Shown in pieces: positions 16,229-24,779 of a DNA stretch of 47,172 nucleotides (the stretch's first letter is position 1; each line of letters starts with the position of its first letter). The notes beneath the pieces were generated by a model. The model worked only from the letters and a program-made list of their open reading frames with translations. It did no database searches and was not told the DNA's origin. This DNA comes from CAZMGG01 sp964565715 (GTDB taxonomy: Bacteria > Planctomycetota > UBA1135 > UBA2386). The position numbers and the translations under genes are program-made. Location: assembly GCA_964565715.1 (NCBI GenBank), contig CAZMGG010000032.1, positions 1 through 47,172 on the forward strand, in the 5' to 3' direction.

Positions 16229-17380
16229 TCAGGCGAACGCGGTGGGCGGCGGCTGCCGCCGTTCGCGCAGGTAGAACGCGTAGAGCAGGCACTCGAGCAG
16301 CAGGAAGCTCCACAGCACGCCCCACTGCACGCGGCAGGCGGCCCGGGCCGGTGCGCCACCGGGCGCCTGCAGCGCGGCCAGGTCGATGGCGCGCAGGCCC
16401 TGGCACTGGCTCCGGCCGAGGAGCGTGACGACGTCGGCCCGTACCGCCGGCGGCGCCAGGGGCCAGAGTTCGGCCAGGGCGCACTCGGCCATGGCGACGC
16501 TGGCCGGCAGCGTCGGCTCGGCGGCGGCGACGATGCCCGGCAGGGCCGCCGGATCGCGTTGCCGCACCAGGCCGTCCATGGCCGCGGCCCGCGTCGCGTC
16601 GTCGCCGTGCAGCAGGGCCCGCAGCACGGCGCCGTCGGCCTCGTGCAGCCGGACCTGGCGAGCGGCCTCGGCGCGGGCGCCGTCCCGGGCGGCGAAGGCG
16701 CGCAGCCGCAGGCTGCGCAGGGCCACCTCGGGCATCGGGCTCCACCAGGTGCCGGCATCGGCGCGATCACGCACCGTGCCGAGCCACAGCACGAAGGCAG
16801 GCAGCAGCAGGCCGCCGCCGCTGCGGCCGCGCACGCGCAGCCGTTCGCCGCTGGCCCAGGTGAGCCAGGTCAGCTCGCCGCACTCTGTGGCGCAGAGCGA
16901 AAGCCTGGCCTGGGCCGGATCCGCCTCCAGACCGATGCGCAGGTTGCCGAGCAGCGCGGCGACGTCGACGGTGCCGGGACCGCGGCCGGGCTGCAGCGCC
17001 GCGACGAACTGACCCAGCCGCGCCGGCAGTTCCCCGTCACGCGGGCCGAACCAGTCCTCGACGCCATCGCGATCGCAGGCCAGCAGCACCGGGCCGACGC
17101 CGGGCAGCACGAACTCGCCGGCCAGGTAGTCCTCGCCCGGCGGACCCGCATCGGCACGCACCACCATGCCGCTGCGGGTGAGCGCCACGGCGAACGCCGC
17201 CCGCGGATCCAACCCCGCCGGCCAGCCGGGCATCCCCGGCAGACACTCGCGCCGCAGCCAGGTGAGGGCCGGCGGTCCGGCCAGGTGCTGGTCGGCGGCG
17301 AAGGTGACGTGGATCGACGGCTCCTGGGCCGCGGCCGCGGCGGCGAGCAGGCCCAGGACCACAAGCGAACGGAACGGCAT
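16229..17380 (-). CDS. Exported protein with C-terminal membrane segment, unknown function
   Basis: This 383-residue product has a signal peptide (Leu-Val-Val-Leu-Gly-Leu-Leu-Ala-Ala-Ala) cleaved near Ala-Ala-Gln at residue 19. The central part is Ala/Arg-rich and helical, with HEAT-like pairs of helices in the second half (about 225-330). One hydrophobic segment near 185-200 and a C-terminal one near 350-370 are followed by a positively charged tail. No catalytic motif is seen. It lies 8 bp downstream of the 1097-residue HEAT protein stop region on the same strand (that gene is upstream), so the two form a likely operon and may work together at the membrane. Confidence 0.7.
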   Translation of the reverse strand: MPFRSLVVLGLLAAAAAAQEPSIHVTFAADQHLAGPPALTWLRRECLPGMPGWPAGLDPRAAFAVALTRSGMVVRADAGPPGEDYLAGEFVLPGVGPVLLACDRDGVEDWFGPRDGELPARLGQFVAALQPGRGPGTVDVAALLGNLRIGLEADPAQARLSLCATECGELTWLTWASGERLRVRGRSGGGLLLPAFVLWLGTVRDRADAGTWWSPMPEVALRSLRLRAFAARDGARAEAARQVRLHEADGAVLRALLHGDDATRAAAMDGLVRQRDPAALPGIVAAAEPTLPASVAMAECALAELWPLAPPAVRADVVTLLGRSQCQGLRAIDLAALQAPGGAPARAACRVQWGVLWSFLLLECLLYAFYLRERRQPPPTAFA

Positions 17381-17388
17381 CGTGCGGC

Positions 17389-20300
17389 TCAGGCGCGATA
17401 GCCCTGGTCGTCGTCGACGATGCCGTCCTCGGTGGGTTCGCCCGTCGGCGTGACCGGCGTCTCCTCCCAGTTCGTCTCGTCGGCGCCCCAGCCCGGCTCC
17501 GGCACCTGCTCCAGGACGTCGTCGCCGGTCCAGTCGGGCGTCGCGGGCGTGCCGGCCTCGGCGAACAGTTCGTCGGTCACGTCACCGACCTCGGCTTCGC
17601 CGGCGGCGGCCTGCGCCTCGTCGGCGAAGACCTCCGCTGTCGCCGGTGCTGCGGCCCAGATCATCGCACCGGCCTGCCGGGCCGCGTGCCGGCGCACCAG
17701 GATCAGGCCGATCACGGCGCCGAGCGCCAGCACGCCGAGGCCGAATACCATGCTCCGCCGCAACGCATCCATGGCATTCCAGCGCTGGCCGACGTGGCTG
17801 CCGATCAGTTCCAGGTTGGTGCCGACGCGCTCCATCGTGTCGGCCGGCGCGGTGCCCTCGCCGCGTACCGCGGCCAGCGAGATGCGCACCAGCGGCTGCA
17901 GTTCGGTGGTCTCGGTGGCCAGCCGCCCCTCGAGGGCCAGCGCGGTGGTCGGTTCGCGCAGCTCGCCCAGCCGCTGGATCGCGTAGCGGCGCAGCATCGG
18001 TTCGCCGTGGTCGAGCACCGCCATCAGCAACGTCGCCTCCTCGCGGGTCGGCAGCTTCGGCGACACCTCCTGGAACAGGTAGCTGAGGGCCGTGGCGGTG
18101 GCCGGCCGCGGGCCGGGGAGGGCGCTGGCGGCGGGCAGCAGGCACTGCGGCTGGCCGAGGTCGTTGAGCGCCAGCAGGGCGGCGATCAGGTCCGCGGACC
18201 CGTCCGCGCCGGGATTGCCGTCGGCGCCACGTTCCGCCAGCAGGCCCAGCAGCGGGTCGATGCTGGCCTGGTTGCCGAGCCGGCCGAGGCAGGCGGCGGC
18301 CTGGGCGCGGACGCGGACGTCGGCGTCGCCGAGCGCCTCGGTGACCGCCTGCTGGCAGCGCTGGTCGGCGATCACGAACAGGGCCTGGATCGCCTGCAGA
18401 CGCACCTCGGCGCTGCCATGGGCGACCACCATCGTGCACAGCTCGGGCACCACTTCGGCGACCTGACGGCGCCCGGCGAGCCAGGCGGCGCGGGCCGCCA
18501 CCGCCGTGCTCGGCGAGGTCAGCAACCGCGTGAGCTGGTCGGGATCGATGGCGGCGCCTTCCCGTTCGACCGCCGCGAGCTGGCGGATCTCCTGCTGCCG
18601 GGCCGGCGGGCTCGCCACCGCCGGGTCCATCGGTCGCCATTGCGGCAGGAACGCCGCGCCGATGTCGGTGGCCTGCACGTCACCGGGCTGCAGCAGATCG
18701 ATGCCCTGGCGGGCGTAGCTGGTCTCGTCGATGACGAAGTTGCCGGCCTGGTCGAGGCACAGCGCCGGACCCGGCCGCGCATCGGCCGGCCACGCCATCA
18801 CCAGGAAGCGTTCCTCGGCGCGGTCGGTCTCCAGCGGCACGGCGATCCGCAGCCGCCAGCCGTCGCCGGTGCAGGTGTCGGTGGCCGGGTCGTGGCTGCC
18901 GGCCACCTCGGGCTGCAGCACCTGGCCGGCCAGCAGCTGCGCCAGCGTGCCGTGTTCACCCTTGCCGTCCTGGTCCTGGTCGGTGTGCCGTGCGGCCCGG
19001 TAGGTCCGGCAGGCATCGGCCACCGCATGCATGCGCAGGACGAGCTGGCGGAGCGGCGGCTCGGCCGTCGTCGTCGTCGGCAGGGAATCCACCCGGGTGT
19101 CGCTCCGGCCCGCGGCGTGCTGGCGGGCGGCCGCCAGCCCGGACATGTCGCCCAGCGCGGCGAACGCCGCGGCGCCGAGCGTCCCCAGACCCGAACGGCT
19201 CTCGCAGGTGATGCCATCGGCGTCGCGCCGGACGAACGCGCGCTGATCGCCCATGGCGCCCAGCAGGGCGGCGAGGCCGCCCGGCTGGCCTTCGGCCAGG
19301 GCGCCGGCGCTGGACCAGCTGGCCCAGCAGGCGTCCGGCGGGATCTCGCCGGCGAACGCGGCGAGGCCTGGATGCAGGATCGGATCGCTGGCCTGCTGCA
19401 ACGCCGCGGCGAGTGCCTTCGGCGTCGAGGCGATCAGCAGCCGGCCGCCGGTGATCAGCAGGGTCGGTTGCACCACCGGCAGCCCCGGCGCCTGTGGCGC
19501 CGCGAGCCGCCACGCCCGCTGGCCGGTGACCTCGGTGGGCTCGGCGGGCAGGCCGCTGGCCTCCAGCACCTTCGCCAGCGCGTTGCCGAAGCGCTGCGCG
19601 TCGCCGAGGCCCTGCCACCACAGCAGATGCACGCCGTCCGCGTCGTTCCACTGCGCCATGGCCAGCGGACCACGCAGCTGGCCGACGATGTCGGCCTGCA
19701 GGTCGACGCCGTGCTGCTCGCGGAAGCCGGCGACGAACGCCTGCGCCATCGCCGCCGCGTCGGGCTGCAGGGCGTCGGCGAGGCCGATGCCGCCCTCGAC
19801 GATCGCGGCCCAGTCGAGCTGGCCGGCGGCGAAGGTCTGGGTCGCCGGCGGCGCCAGGGGGGCGAGGCCGGCGACCGGCACGCCGGTGCCGAGCAGGGCC
19901 GCGAACAGGCCCCGGCGCGGTTCCGGCCAGGACACGTGCAGCCGTTCGTGCACCTGACCGTCGGTGGCGGCGATGGTGAACATCGCCCGCTCCATCCGGT
20001 CCAGGCCCAGTGCGGCCAGCGCCGGCGCGAGGTCGATGCCCTGCGCCCTGGAGAGCGGCGCCAGCGCGGTGGCGCAGGACGCCGGGCGCACCAGGATCGC
20101 CAGGAGCGGCCGGCCGCCCGTGGCCTTGGCGTGCAGCGCCGGATCACCAGCCAGGGACGGGGCGCCGCCGATCAGCTGGCGAAGCCGGCCGGCGTCGGTG
20201 GCGAGGCGCAGCGCGCTGCCGTCGCGCCACAGCCAGCCCCTTCCGCCCGGCGTCGTGCACGGCAGCACGCGCGCGCCCTGCCAGTCCTCGGGGGTGCCGG

Positions 20301-20682
20301 TGGGCAGCCGGCGGGTCAGCAGCGACTCCAGGCGTTCCGCCGCCGCGGCGTCGGCGCACTGCGCGGCGAGCACGAGGTCGGGAACGCCGCCGGCGGTGAG
20401 GCCGCACCAGGCGAATCCCAGGCCGGCGCCAGCGAGGTCCTGCAGCATGGCTTCGTCGATGCCGAACTCACGGGCCTGCGCCGACAGCATGCCCGACAGG
20501 CCGGTCCTGGCTTCGTCGCGCAGCAGCGCGCCGAGGCCGGTGGTGGCCAGTTCCTCCTGCAGTCGCGCGGGCCGATCGACCAGCACCGCCACCAGGGCCG
20601 ATTCGGGCAGCAGCGCCGCCGCACCGGGATCCTGCGGTGCAGGGCAGGTGAGCAGACAGAGTACGGTCGCGAGCATGCCCAT
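17389..20682 (-). CDS. Very large exported HEAT-repeat protein with C-terminal membrane segment
   Basis: The 1097-residue product starts at ATG 20682 (AGGAG 10 bases upstream) with a short signal peptide. Residues 20-480 resemble DUF3352-type exported proteins (Leu-Leu-Pro-Glu-Ser-Ala-Leu-Val-Ala-Val-Leu-Val). Residues about 540-660 resemble the periplasmic part of planctomycete prepilin-like proteins (Ala-Cys-Arg-Thr-Tyr-Arg-Ala-Ala-Arg and a Gly-Glu-His-Gly-Thr-Leu-Ala-Gln-Leu-Leu block). Residues about 720-960 hold HEAT repeats, and a membrane segment lies near 985-1010. The cytoplasmic tail is strongly acidic with several Trp. This suggests a membrane-anchored scaffold, function unknown. 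It is divergent from the sensor kinase at 20861. Confidence 0.8.
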   Translation of the reverse strand: MGMLATVLCLLTCPAPQDPGAAALLPESALVAVLVDRPARLQEELATTGLGALLRDEARTGLSGMLSAQAREFGIDEAMLQDLAGAGLGFAWCGLTAGGVPDLVLAAQCADAAAAERLESLLTRRLPTGTPEDWQGARVLPCTTPGGRGWLWRDGSALRLATDAGRLRQLIGGAPSLAGDPALHAKATGGRPLLAILVRPASCATALAPLSRAQGIDLAPALAALGLDRMERAMFTIAATDGQVHERLHVSWPEPRRGLFAALLGTGVPVAGLAPLAPPATQTFAAGQLDWAAIVEGGIGLADALQPDAAAMAQAFVAGFREQHGVDLQADIVGQLRGPLAMAQWNDADGVHLLWWQGLGDAQRFGNALAKVLEASGLPAEPTEVTGQRAWRLAAPQAPGLPVVQPTLLITGGRLLIASTPKALAAALQQASDPILHPGLAAFAGEIPPDACWASWSSAGALAEGQPGGLAALLGAMGDQRAFVRRDADGITCESRSGLGTLGAAAFAALGDMSGLAAARQHAAGRSDTRVDSLPTTTTAEPPLRQLVLRMHAVADACRTYRAARHTDQDQDGKGEHGTLAQLLAGQVLQPEVAGSHDPATDTCTGDGWRLRIAVPLETDRAEERFLVMAWPADARPGPALCLDQAGNFVIDETSYARQGIDLLQPGDVQATDIGAAFLPQWRPMDPAVASPPARQQEIRQLAAVEREGAAIDPDQLTRLLTSPSTAVAARAAWLAGRRQVAEVVPELCTMVVAHGSAEVRLQAIQALFVIADQRCQQAVTEALGDADVRVRAQAAACLGRLGNQASIDPLLGLLAERGADGNPGADGSADLIAALLALNDLGQPQCLLPAASALPGPRPATATALSYLFQEVSPKLPTREEATLLMAVLDHGEPMLRRYAIQRLGELREPTTALALEGRLATETTELQPLVRISLAAVRGEGTAPADTMERVGTNLELIGSHVGQRWNAMDALRRSMVFGLGVLALGAVIGLILVRRHAARQAGAMIWAAAPATAEVFADEAQAAAGEAEVGDVTDELFAEAGTPATPDWTGDDVLEQVPEPGWGADETNWEETPVTPTGEPTEDGIVDDDQGYRA

Positions 20683-20860
20683 CGGCAGCGGTCTCCTGCG
20701 TGAACGGTTGACTCGATCCACGCCACTCCCGCCGGCGGCCGGCGGGTGGGCGCCCTTCTCTATCGGGATCGGCGGCGGTGCCGCTTCAATCGACAGTCCA
20801 TCAAGCGACCGGGCCGGCCGCCGATGCTGCCATCGGCAGATGCAGCGCGCGCAGCAAGGC

Positions 20861-22324
20861 ATGGGGGAAAACCCGGGCGTGGACCGGGCCGGGAGCGGAC
20901 CGATCGTTGCCACCGGACTGGCAGTCCTGGGGGTGACCGGGTTCCTGGCCTGGGCGGCCGGCGCCTCGCCCGTCGTGGCGGCGGTGGCCGCCCTGGCAGC
21001 GGGACTGGCCCATGCTTCGGCCGGCCTCTGGCAGGCCCGGGGCCGCGCCCGACAGGCGGCCGCGACCGACGCCGCCTTCGCCGCCGGGCTCGAGGACGTG
21101 GTGGCGCTGCGGCCGCCGGCGGTGACCGACGCCGCCGCCCGGGGCAGCCTGCGGCTGGTGCAGGACGCCATCGTGCTGGTGCTGGAACAGCGCCGTCGCG
21201 CCGAGGCCTCGCAGCTCTCCGCCGAACTGGCCCTGGATCGCGTCCTGTCGGCCCTGGAGGCCCTGGGCGAAGGCGTGGCGGTGGTGGACACAGCCGGCGA
21301 GGTGGTGCTGACCAACCCGTCGCTGTCGGCGTCGCTGCGCGATCCCCGGGCCAGCGCGCTCGGCTCGGTCCTCTGGGACGCCCTGCACCCGGACCTCGCG
21401 CCGCGGGTGCGCGAGGCCTGGTGGCGCCTGCGGCACGGCCCGTCACCGGACGGCGAGGTGCGCCTGCTCGGCGTCGCCTGCGGCGACCGGCAGGTGGACG
21501 TGATCGCGGTGCCGGCCCGCTCGTCCCGTTCGGGTCAGGACTTCGGCATCGCCTTCCTGCTGGTGGACTCCACCCGCACCCACGAGGTGGCGCGGCTGAA
21601 GGACGACTTCCTGTCGTGCCTGTCGCACGAGCTGCGCACGCCGCTCACCAACATCTGCGCCTATGCCGAGATCCTGCGCCACATCCTGCCGGGCGAGGCC
21701 GCCGAGTGGCCCGAGTTCGTGCGCATCGTGCACGAGGAAGGCGTCCGCCTCAGCCGCCTGGTCGACGGGCTGTTCGACTACCTGCAGCTCGAGAACGGCA
21801 CCGCCATCTTCCGCTGCGCCCCCTGTTCGGCGGTCGAGGTGGCCCGCACGGCGGTGCAGGACCAGACGCCGCGCGCCGAGGCGGCCGGGATCGGTCTGCG
21901 CTGGGTCGTCGAGGGGTCACCGCCCGACGTCAGCGCCGACGCCCGTCGCCTGCGCCAGACCCTCGACCAGCTCCTCGACAACGCGATCAAGTTCACGCCG
22001 AAGGGCGGCCGGATCCGCGTCACCGTCGCCGAGCGCGATGGCGCCTGTGTGATCCGCGTCGACGACTCGGGCCATGGCGTGCCGCCGACCCGGCGCGGCG
22101 TCGTGTTCGACCGCTTCCAGCAGCTCGGTCGGGCCGGCGACGGCAAGCCAGCGGGCATCGGCATCGGGCTGGCCACCTGCCGGGCCATCGTGCGGCGCCT
22201 CGGCGGTGTGATCCGCTGCGAGGAGTCGCCGCTGGGCGGCGCCTGCTTCATGGTCGAACTGCCGCGGAACGGCGCCGAGCCGCTGCGGGCCGAGCGGGCC
22301 CGCGCCTTCGCCGAGGGGCCGTGA
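20861..22324 (+). CDS. PAS-domain sensor histidine kinase
   Basis: This kinase of about 487 residues has two N-terminal membrane segments (about 15-55), a short helical region, and a PAS domain around 130-235 (Gly-Glu-Gly-Val-Ala-Val-Val-Asp then Val-Val-Leu-Thr-Asn-Pro). The dimerisation domain has the H-box Leu-Ser-His-Glu-Leu-Arg-Thr-Pro-Leu-Thr-Asn-Ile. The catalytic domain has Leu-Leu-Asp-Asn-Ala-Ile-Lys-Phe-Thr, Asp-Asp-Ser-Gly-His-Gly-Val and Gly-Ile-Gly-Ile-Gly-Leu. No response regulator is adjacent. The start could be ATG 20840 or 20861, and neither has a clear ribosome site. The next feature is tRNA-Val, 70 bp downstream. Confidence 0.88.
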   Translation: MGENPGVDRAGSGPIVATGLAVLGVTGFLAWAAGASPVVAAVAALAAGLAHASAGLWQARGRARQAAATDAAFAAGLEDVVALRPPAVTDAAARGSLRLVQDAIVLVLEQRRRAEASQLSAELALDRVLSALEALGEGVAVVDTAGEVVLTNPSLSASLRDPRASALGSVLWDALHPDLAPRVREAWWRLRHGPSPDGEVRLLGVACGDRQVDVIAVPARSSRSGQDFGIAFLLVDSTRTHEVARLKDDFLSCLSHELRTPLTNICAYAEILRHILPGEAAEWPEFVRIVHEEGVRLSRLVDGLFDYLQLENGTAIFRCAPCSAVEVARTAVQDQTPRAEAAGIGLRWVVEGSPPDVSADARRLRQTLDQLLDNAIKFTPKGGRIRVTVAERDGACVIRVDDSGHGVPPTRRGVVFDRFQQLGRAGDGKPAGIGIGLATCRAIVRRLGGVIRCEESPLGGACFMVELPRNGAEPLRAERARAFAEGP

Positions 22325-22394
22325 GGCCGGCTGCCGGCGAGAGCGTTCTTGACGGCAGCCTGGGGCTGGCTAGGCTGCTCCGCCGCCTGCGCAC

Positions 22395-22471
22395 GGGCCG
22401 TTAGCTCAGTTGGTTAGAGCGCCAGGATCACAACCTGGAGGTCGTAGGTTCGACTCCTACACGGCCCACCA
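22395..22471 (+). tRNA. tRNA-Val (anticodon CAC)
   Basis: Complete cloverleaf: acceptor stem GGGCCGT (22395-22401) pairs with ACGGCCC (22461-22467), D arm GCTC/GAGC, anticodon stem CCAGG/CCTGG with loop ATCACAA giving anticodon CAC, and T arm GTAGG/CCTAC with loop TTCGACT. The encoded ACCA 3' end is at 22468-22471. Codon read is GUG. The 3' half serves as the attachment site of the island that follows. Confidence 0.97.
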
Positions 22472-22473
22472 TC
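22449..22473 (+). repeat. Left attachment site (attL) in the 3' end of tRNA-Val
   Basis: The 25 bases covering the T loop, acceptor 3' strand and ACCA plus TC are repeated exactly at 31870-31894 in the same orientation. A duplicated tRNA 3' end 9.4 kb downstream is the classical footprint of tyrosine-recombinase integration. Confidence 0.8.
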
Positions 22474-22817
22474 CCAGACCCTCACCGGCGCGGGAGAATC
22501 GCCGAATGGAGGCCATCGGCGAAAAGGGGGGTGGGGCGTGTGCACCTGTCTGTGCACTACCGGCCCGGGTTTGCGCCCCCGGATGCGCCCCCCCCGAAAC
22601 GACGCGACCCCTCGCCGGCAAGCGATGGGGCCGCGGATCAGCATGGGCACCGGCTACCTGTCGGGGAAGGCGGTGTGCAGTGCAGGCTAGCCGCTCGCCG
22701 AACCCGCGTCCAGCGCCGGCCCAATTCCTGTGGTCGGCCGTGGTGCCCGTCGCCGGCAGCCGCGGCAACGCCACCGACCGCCTGGTGGTCGCCGTCCTGC
22801 ACTACCTGGCCCACAAC
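22474..22817. other. Left end of the island, no gene recognised
   Basis: I see no convincing gene. Two copies of TGTGCAC (22539-22545 and 22551-22557) are spaced 12 bp apart and could be recombinase arm sites. A G/C-rich stretch follows. The frames that stay open here end in the IS91-end repeat and have no recognisable protein. Confidence 0.4.
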
Positions 22818-23111
22818 CGGGTGCTGGTGTCGTTGGGGCTGCCGTCGGATCCGCCGGTGGTGGCGCCGGCGCGGGGTCCGCCTGAGCCGCAGCTGCCGTG
22901 GGAGTGAACTGACCAACACCGGGCAGGACCGACCGCGGGAAGGTCGCGTCGCGGGAGCGGTGCGGGCTGGGGTCGGCCAGGAGGGCAGAATGGGCCGGAT
23001 CCAGGGGCTTCAGCGGAGTCCGGGAGGCCGGGTGGACGCCCGGCGACGGGTCAGGGATGCTCTGCCGGTCGGCTCCGGGTGGTCCGGAGCGTCCTTGTAC
23101 TTCCTACCCGC
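22818..23111 (+). repeat. Isolated 294-bp end of the IS91-family element (copy 1)
   Basis: This stretch is identical to 27965-28258. It contains the last codons of the transposase (Val-Leu-Val-Ser-Leu-Gly-Leu-Pro...Pro-Trp-Glu, stop at 22905-22907) plus about 204 bp of downstream non-coding end. The rest of the transposase is missing. Upstream sequence diverges abruptly at 22817 and downstream at 23112. Confidence 0.9.
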
Positions 23112-23125
23112 TTCCTCTTTGGCCC

Positions 23126-23407
23126 ATGTGGAATGCTAACGACAGCCCAAATGTGCCTGCTGGTGTAATATCCGGCACTTACAAGTGGCCGCTAGACAAT
23201 GCCGCAGACCCTAGCCACGGGGGCATCAACAAGGACTCCGAGGGATCCTCGAGGAGGCGGTTGCAAAACAGTGCCGGCACTCTCAATTTTGCACTCGCCA
23301 GAGACTTGTCTACCCGACACACGCAGCTCGCTTGGGCCGGGATGGTTGGACGGTTTCCGGCAAACATAAGAGAGTTGCTCGACAAGTGCTGCAAGGAGAA
23401 GAAATGA
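23126..23407 (+). CDS. Orphan ORF, probably a 3' remnant cut by the IS91 end
   Basis: The frame is open from before the IS end at 23111, with a possible ATG at 23126 but no ribosome site. The 93 residues from that ATG begin Met-Trp-Asn-Ala-Asn-Asp-Ser-Pro-Asn, contain a Gly-Gly-Ile-Asn-Lys-Asp-Ser-Glu segment and end with a basic Cys-Cys-Lys-Glu-Lys-Lys. Base composition is lower in GC than the flanks. Its stop overlaps the ATG of the next gene (ATGA), so it was probably co-transcribed with that lipoprotein gene. I infer that the 5' part was removed by IS91 insertion. No family recognised. Confidence 0.45.
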   Translation: MWNANDSPNVPAGVISGTYKWPLDNAADPSHGGINKDSEGSSRRRLQNSAGTLNFALARDLSTRHTQLAWAGMVGRFPANIRELLDKCCKEKK

Positions 23408-23808
23408 GGGGATTGTTCTTGGTCGTTTGCATTGCCGGCATTGCTACGATGTCCTGTAGTAGTGCCGAGAGGGAGTATTTTGGATATGTGTCAAACGGAG
23501 ACAAGCCTGCTGTAGACTTGAGGCTATTTGTACGCGACAACGTCGTCAGTCACGGGGTGTTGTCAGTCTTGTCTCCAGACTTTCCAGTTGTAAATGACGG
23601 CGTGGATTATGTTATGATGGATCTGGCGCACCGAAACAACTCGGTGCATTTTCGCATCCGGTTGCTGAATGGCGTGTCGCCCATCGAGCGGGTATATGTT
23701 GGTAGACTTGTCAATCTGGATGATGCGACCATCGATTTGCTGCTATCAGAAGCAAGTGGTGAAGGTGATGAAGGTGCGAATATGTTCAAGCTTCGCCGGG
23801 TCCAGTAG
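23404..23808 (+). CDS. Small lipoprotein, unknown function
   Basis: The 134-residue product starts at ATG 23404 with an excellent AAGGAG ribosome site 8 bases upstream. The N-terminal signal (Leu-Phe-Leu-Val-Val-Cys-Ile-Ala-Gly-Ile-Ala-Thr) ends in a Met-Ser-Cys lipobox at Cys18. The mature part is beta-rich, with alternating hydrophobic residues and motifs such as Tyr-Val-Gly-Arg-Leu-Val-Asn-Leu-Asp-Asp-Ala. Lower GC and the AT-rich third positions mark it as foreign. It overlaps the preceding remnant, so it may be the partner (possibly an immunity or accessory lipoprotein) of the interrupted gene; that is inference only. Confidence 0.7.
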   Translation: MRGLFLVVCIAGIATMSCSSAEREYFGYVSNGDKPAVDLRLFVRDNVVSHGVLSVLSPDFPVVNDGVDYVMMDLAHRNNSVHFRIRLLNGVSPIERVYVGRLVNLDDATIDLLLSEASGEGDEGANMFKLRRVQ

Positions 23809-23811
23809 CGA

Positions 23812-24469
23812 CTACGCGCGCAAGGATCCGCGTGTATTCCGTATGCGTCCGACGGCGGTGCGCGCGTGTCGTGGACGTTCGCGGTGAGAGGGGCATGTTG
23901 TCGCCATGCGCAGAATCGATCTGGGAGATGTCCGCAAATGCGAGGTTGTCGTCGCGGTGAGTTTTGTCGGCGCTTCAGGCTTTGGTGTGGGTAGAAGCGG
24001 GGGCCCCGGCCGCCCGTCGGCGATCCTCCCAGGCCCCCGAGGCTGGCGCCGCCTCGAAGGACTCTGCCGCGAGGGGTGCCTGTGCCACATCCCCGGGAAA
24101 CCCCGAGAACGGGCCGAAACGGCCAAGTAGAGAGTCTTCGGGAAAAGGGAAGAGGAGGGGGGTGCCCCAGCGGCAGGGGGAACCCGAAGGTGGGGTTCCC
24201 CCGAGAGCGGTCCCCGCGGGGTGCGAACGACCATCGACCGGGCGCTCCTGGGCAACCCACACGACTTCCTGAAGACCCGTTTTGTCGCGCACCTGTGTAT
24301 TTGTCACGCAACAGGGATCCGTATTTTTGCACGGATCCAAATATGCCATGTCGCCTACAAGTGCTTCCGGGAGACAATTGCCTGTGTTCGGAGGCGCCCG
24401 AGCCATCGCATACCACGTGCGGGCCATGTGCATAGGCATGGGCATCGCTATGGTAAGGAAGGATTGGTC
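23812..24469. other. Non-coding, hairpin-rich stretch
   Basis: About 660 bp without a convincing gene. Notable structures are a perfect 10-bp inverted repeat GGGGGAACCC (24176-24185) / GGGTTCCCCC (24193-24202) with a 7-base loop, the palindrome CCCCGCGGGG just after it, and an 8-bp repeat GGATCCGT (24315-24322) / ACGGATCC (24331-24338) with an A/T-rich loop. Open frames on both strands here have unusual Arg/Pro-rich composition and look spurious. Confidence 0.5.
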
Positions 24470-24679
24470 GTGAACGAGACGCCGCAGCATGGGCCCGAGC
24501 GGATCGGGGCATGGCCGCCAACCGGACGAGACCTCCTGACATACTTGGTGGTTGTGGCGCTAGGTTGGCTCGTGGGCTATCTGTGTCCCATGCCTTACCG
24601 GGGCTACGCAATCATAGCGGGAATGCTGCTGTTCGCCGTGCTGGCTCAGAGGCTGCGGGTATGGTTGGCAAGGCGTTGA
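24470..24679 (+). CDS. Small two-span membrane protein
   Basis: The likely start is GTG 24470, preceded by AAGGAAGG about 7 bases upstream. The 69-residue product has two hydrophobic segments: Leu-Thr-Tyr-Leu-Val-Val-Val-Ala-Leu-Gly-Trp-Leu-Val (about 20-35) and Ala-Ile-Ile-Ala-Gly-Met-Leu-Leu-Phe-Ala-Val-Leu (about 45-58), followed by a basic tail. Function unknown. It lies in the lower-GC cargo block and ends 42 bp before the inverted repeat at 24721. Confidence 0.6.
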   Translation: MNETPQHGPERIGAWPPTGRDLLTYLVVVALGWLVGYLCPMPYRGYAIIAGMLLFAVLAQRLRVWLARR

Positions 24680-24720
24680 ACTAGTTTCTGGTTGCGTAGT
24701 GTCGTGGCCTAGGACCGTAG

Positions 24721-24765
24721 AAGCGGCTTCATGAACGGCCATAATGGCAGCTCATGAAGCCGCTT
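24721..24765. terminator. Inverted repeat, possible bidirectional terminator
   Basis: A perfect 14-bp inverted repeat, AAGCGGCTTCATGA (24721-24734) and TCATGAAGCCGCTT (24752-24765), with a 17-base loop. It lies between the end of the small membrane protein gene (+) and the stop of comM (-) at 24780, which fits a convergent terminator. There is no T run, so an IS end or protein-binding site is possible. Confidence 0.5.
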
Positions 24766-24779
24766 GTAGAGCTGATGTC

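Noticed and set aside
22414..22650. Minus-strand frame with Cys-Arg-Ser-Arg-Thr-Tyr-Asp-Leu near its end
   Set aside because: This peptide is the antisense translation of the tRNA-Val gene, a well-known artefact.
23607..24611. Minus-strand frame across the hairpin-rich stretch
   Set aside because: It overlaps the lipoprotein gene antisense, is Pro/Arg/Ser-rich and has no ribosome site or domain.
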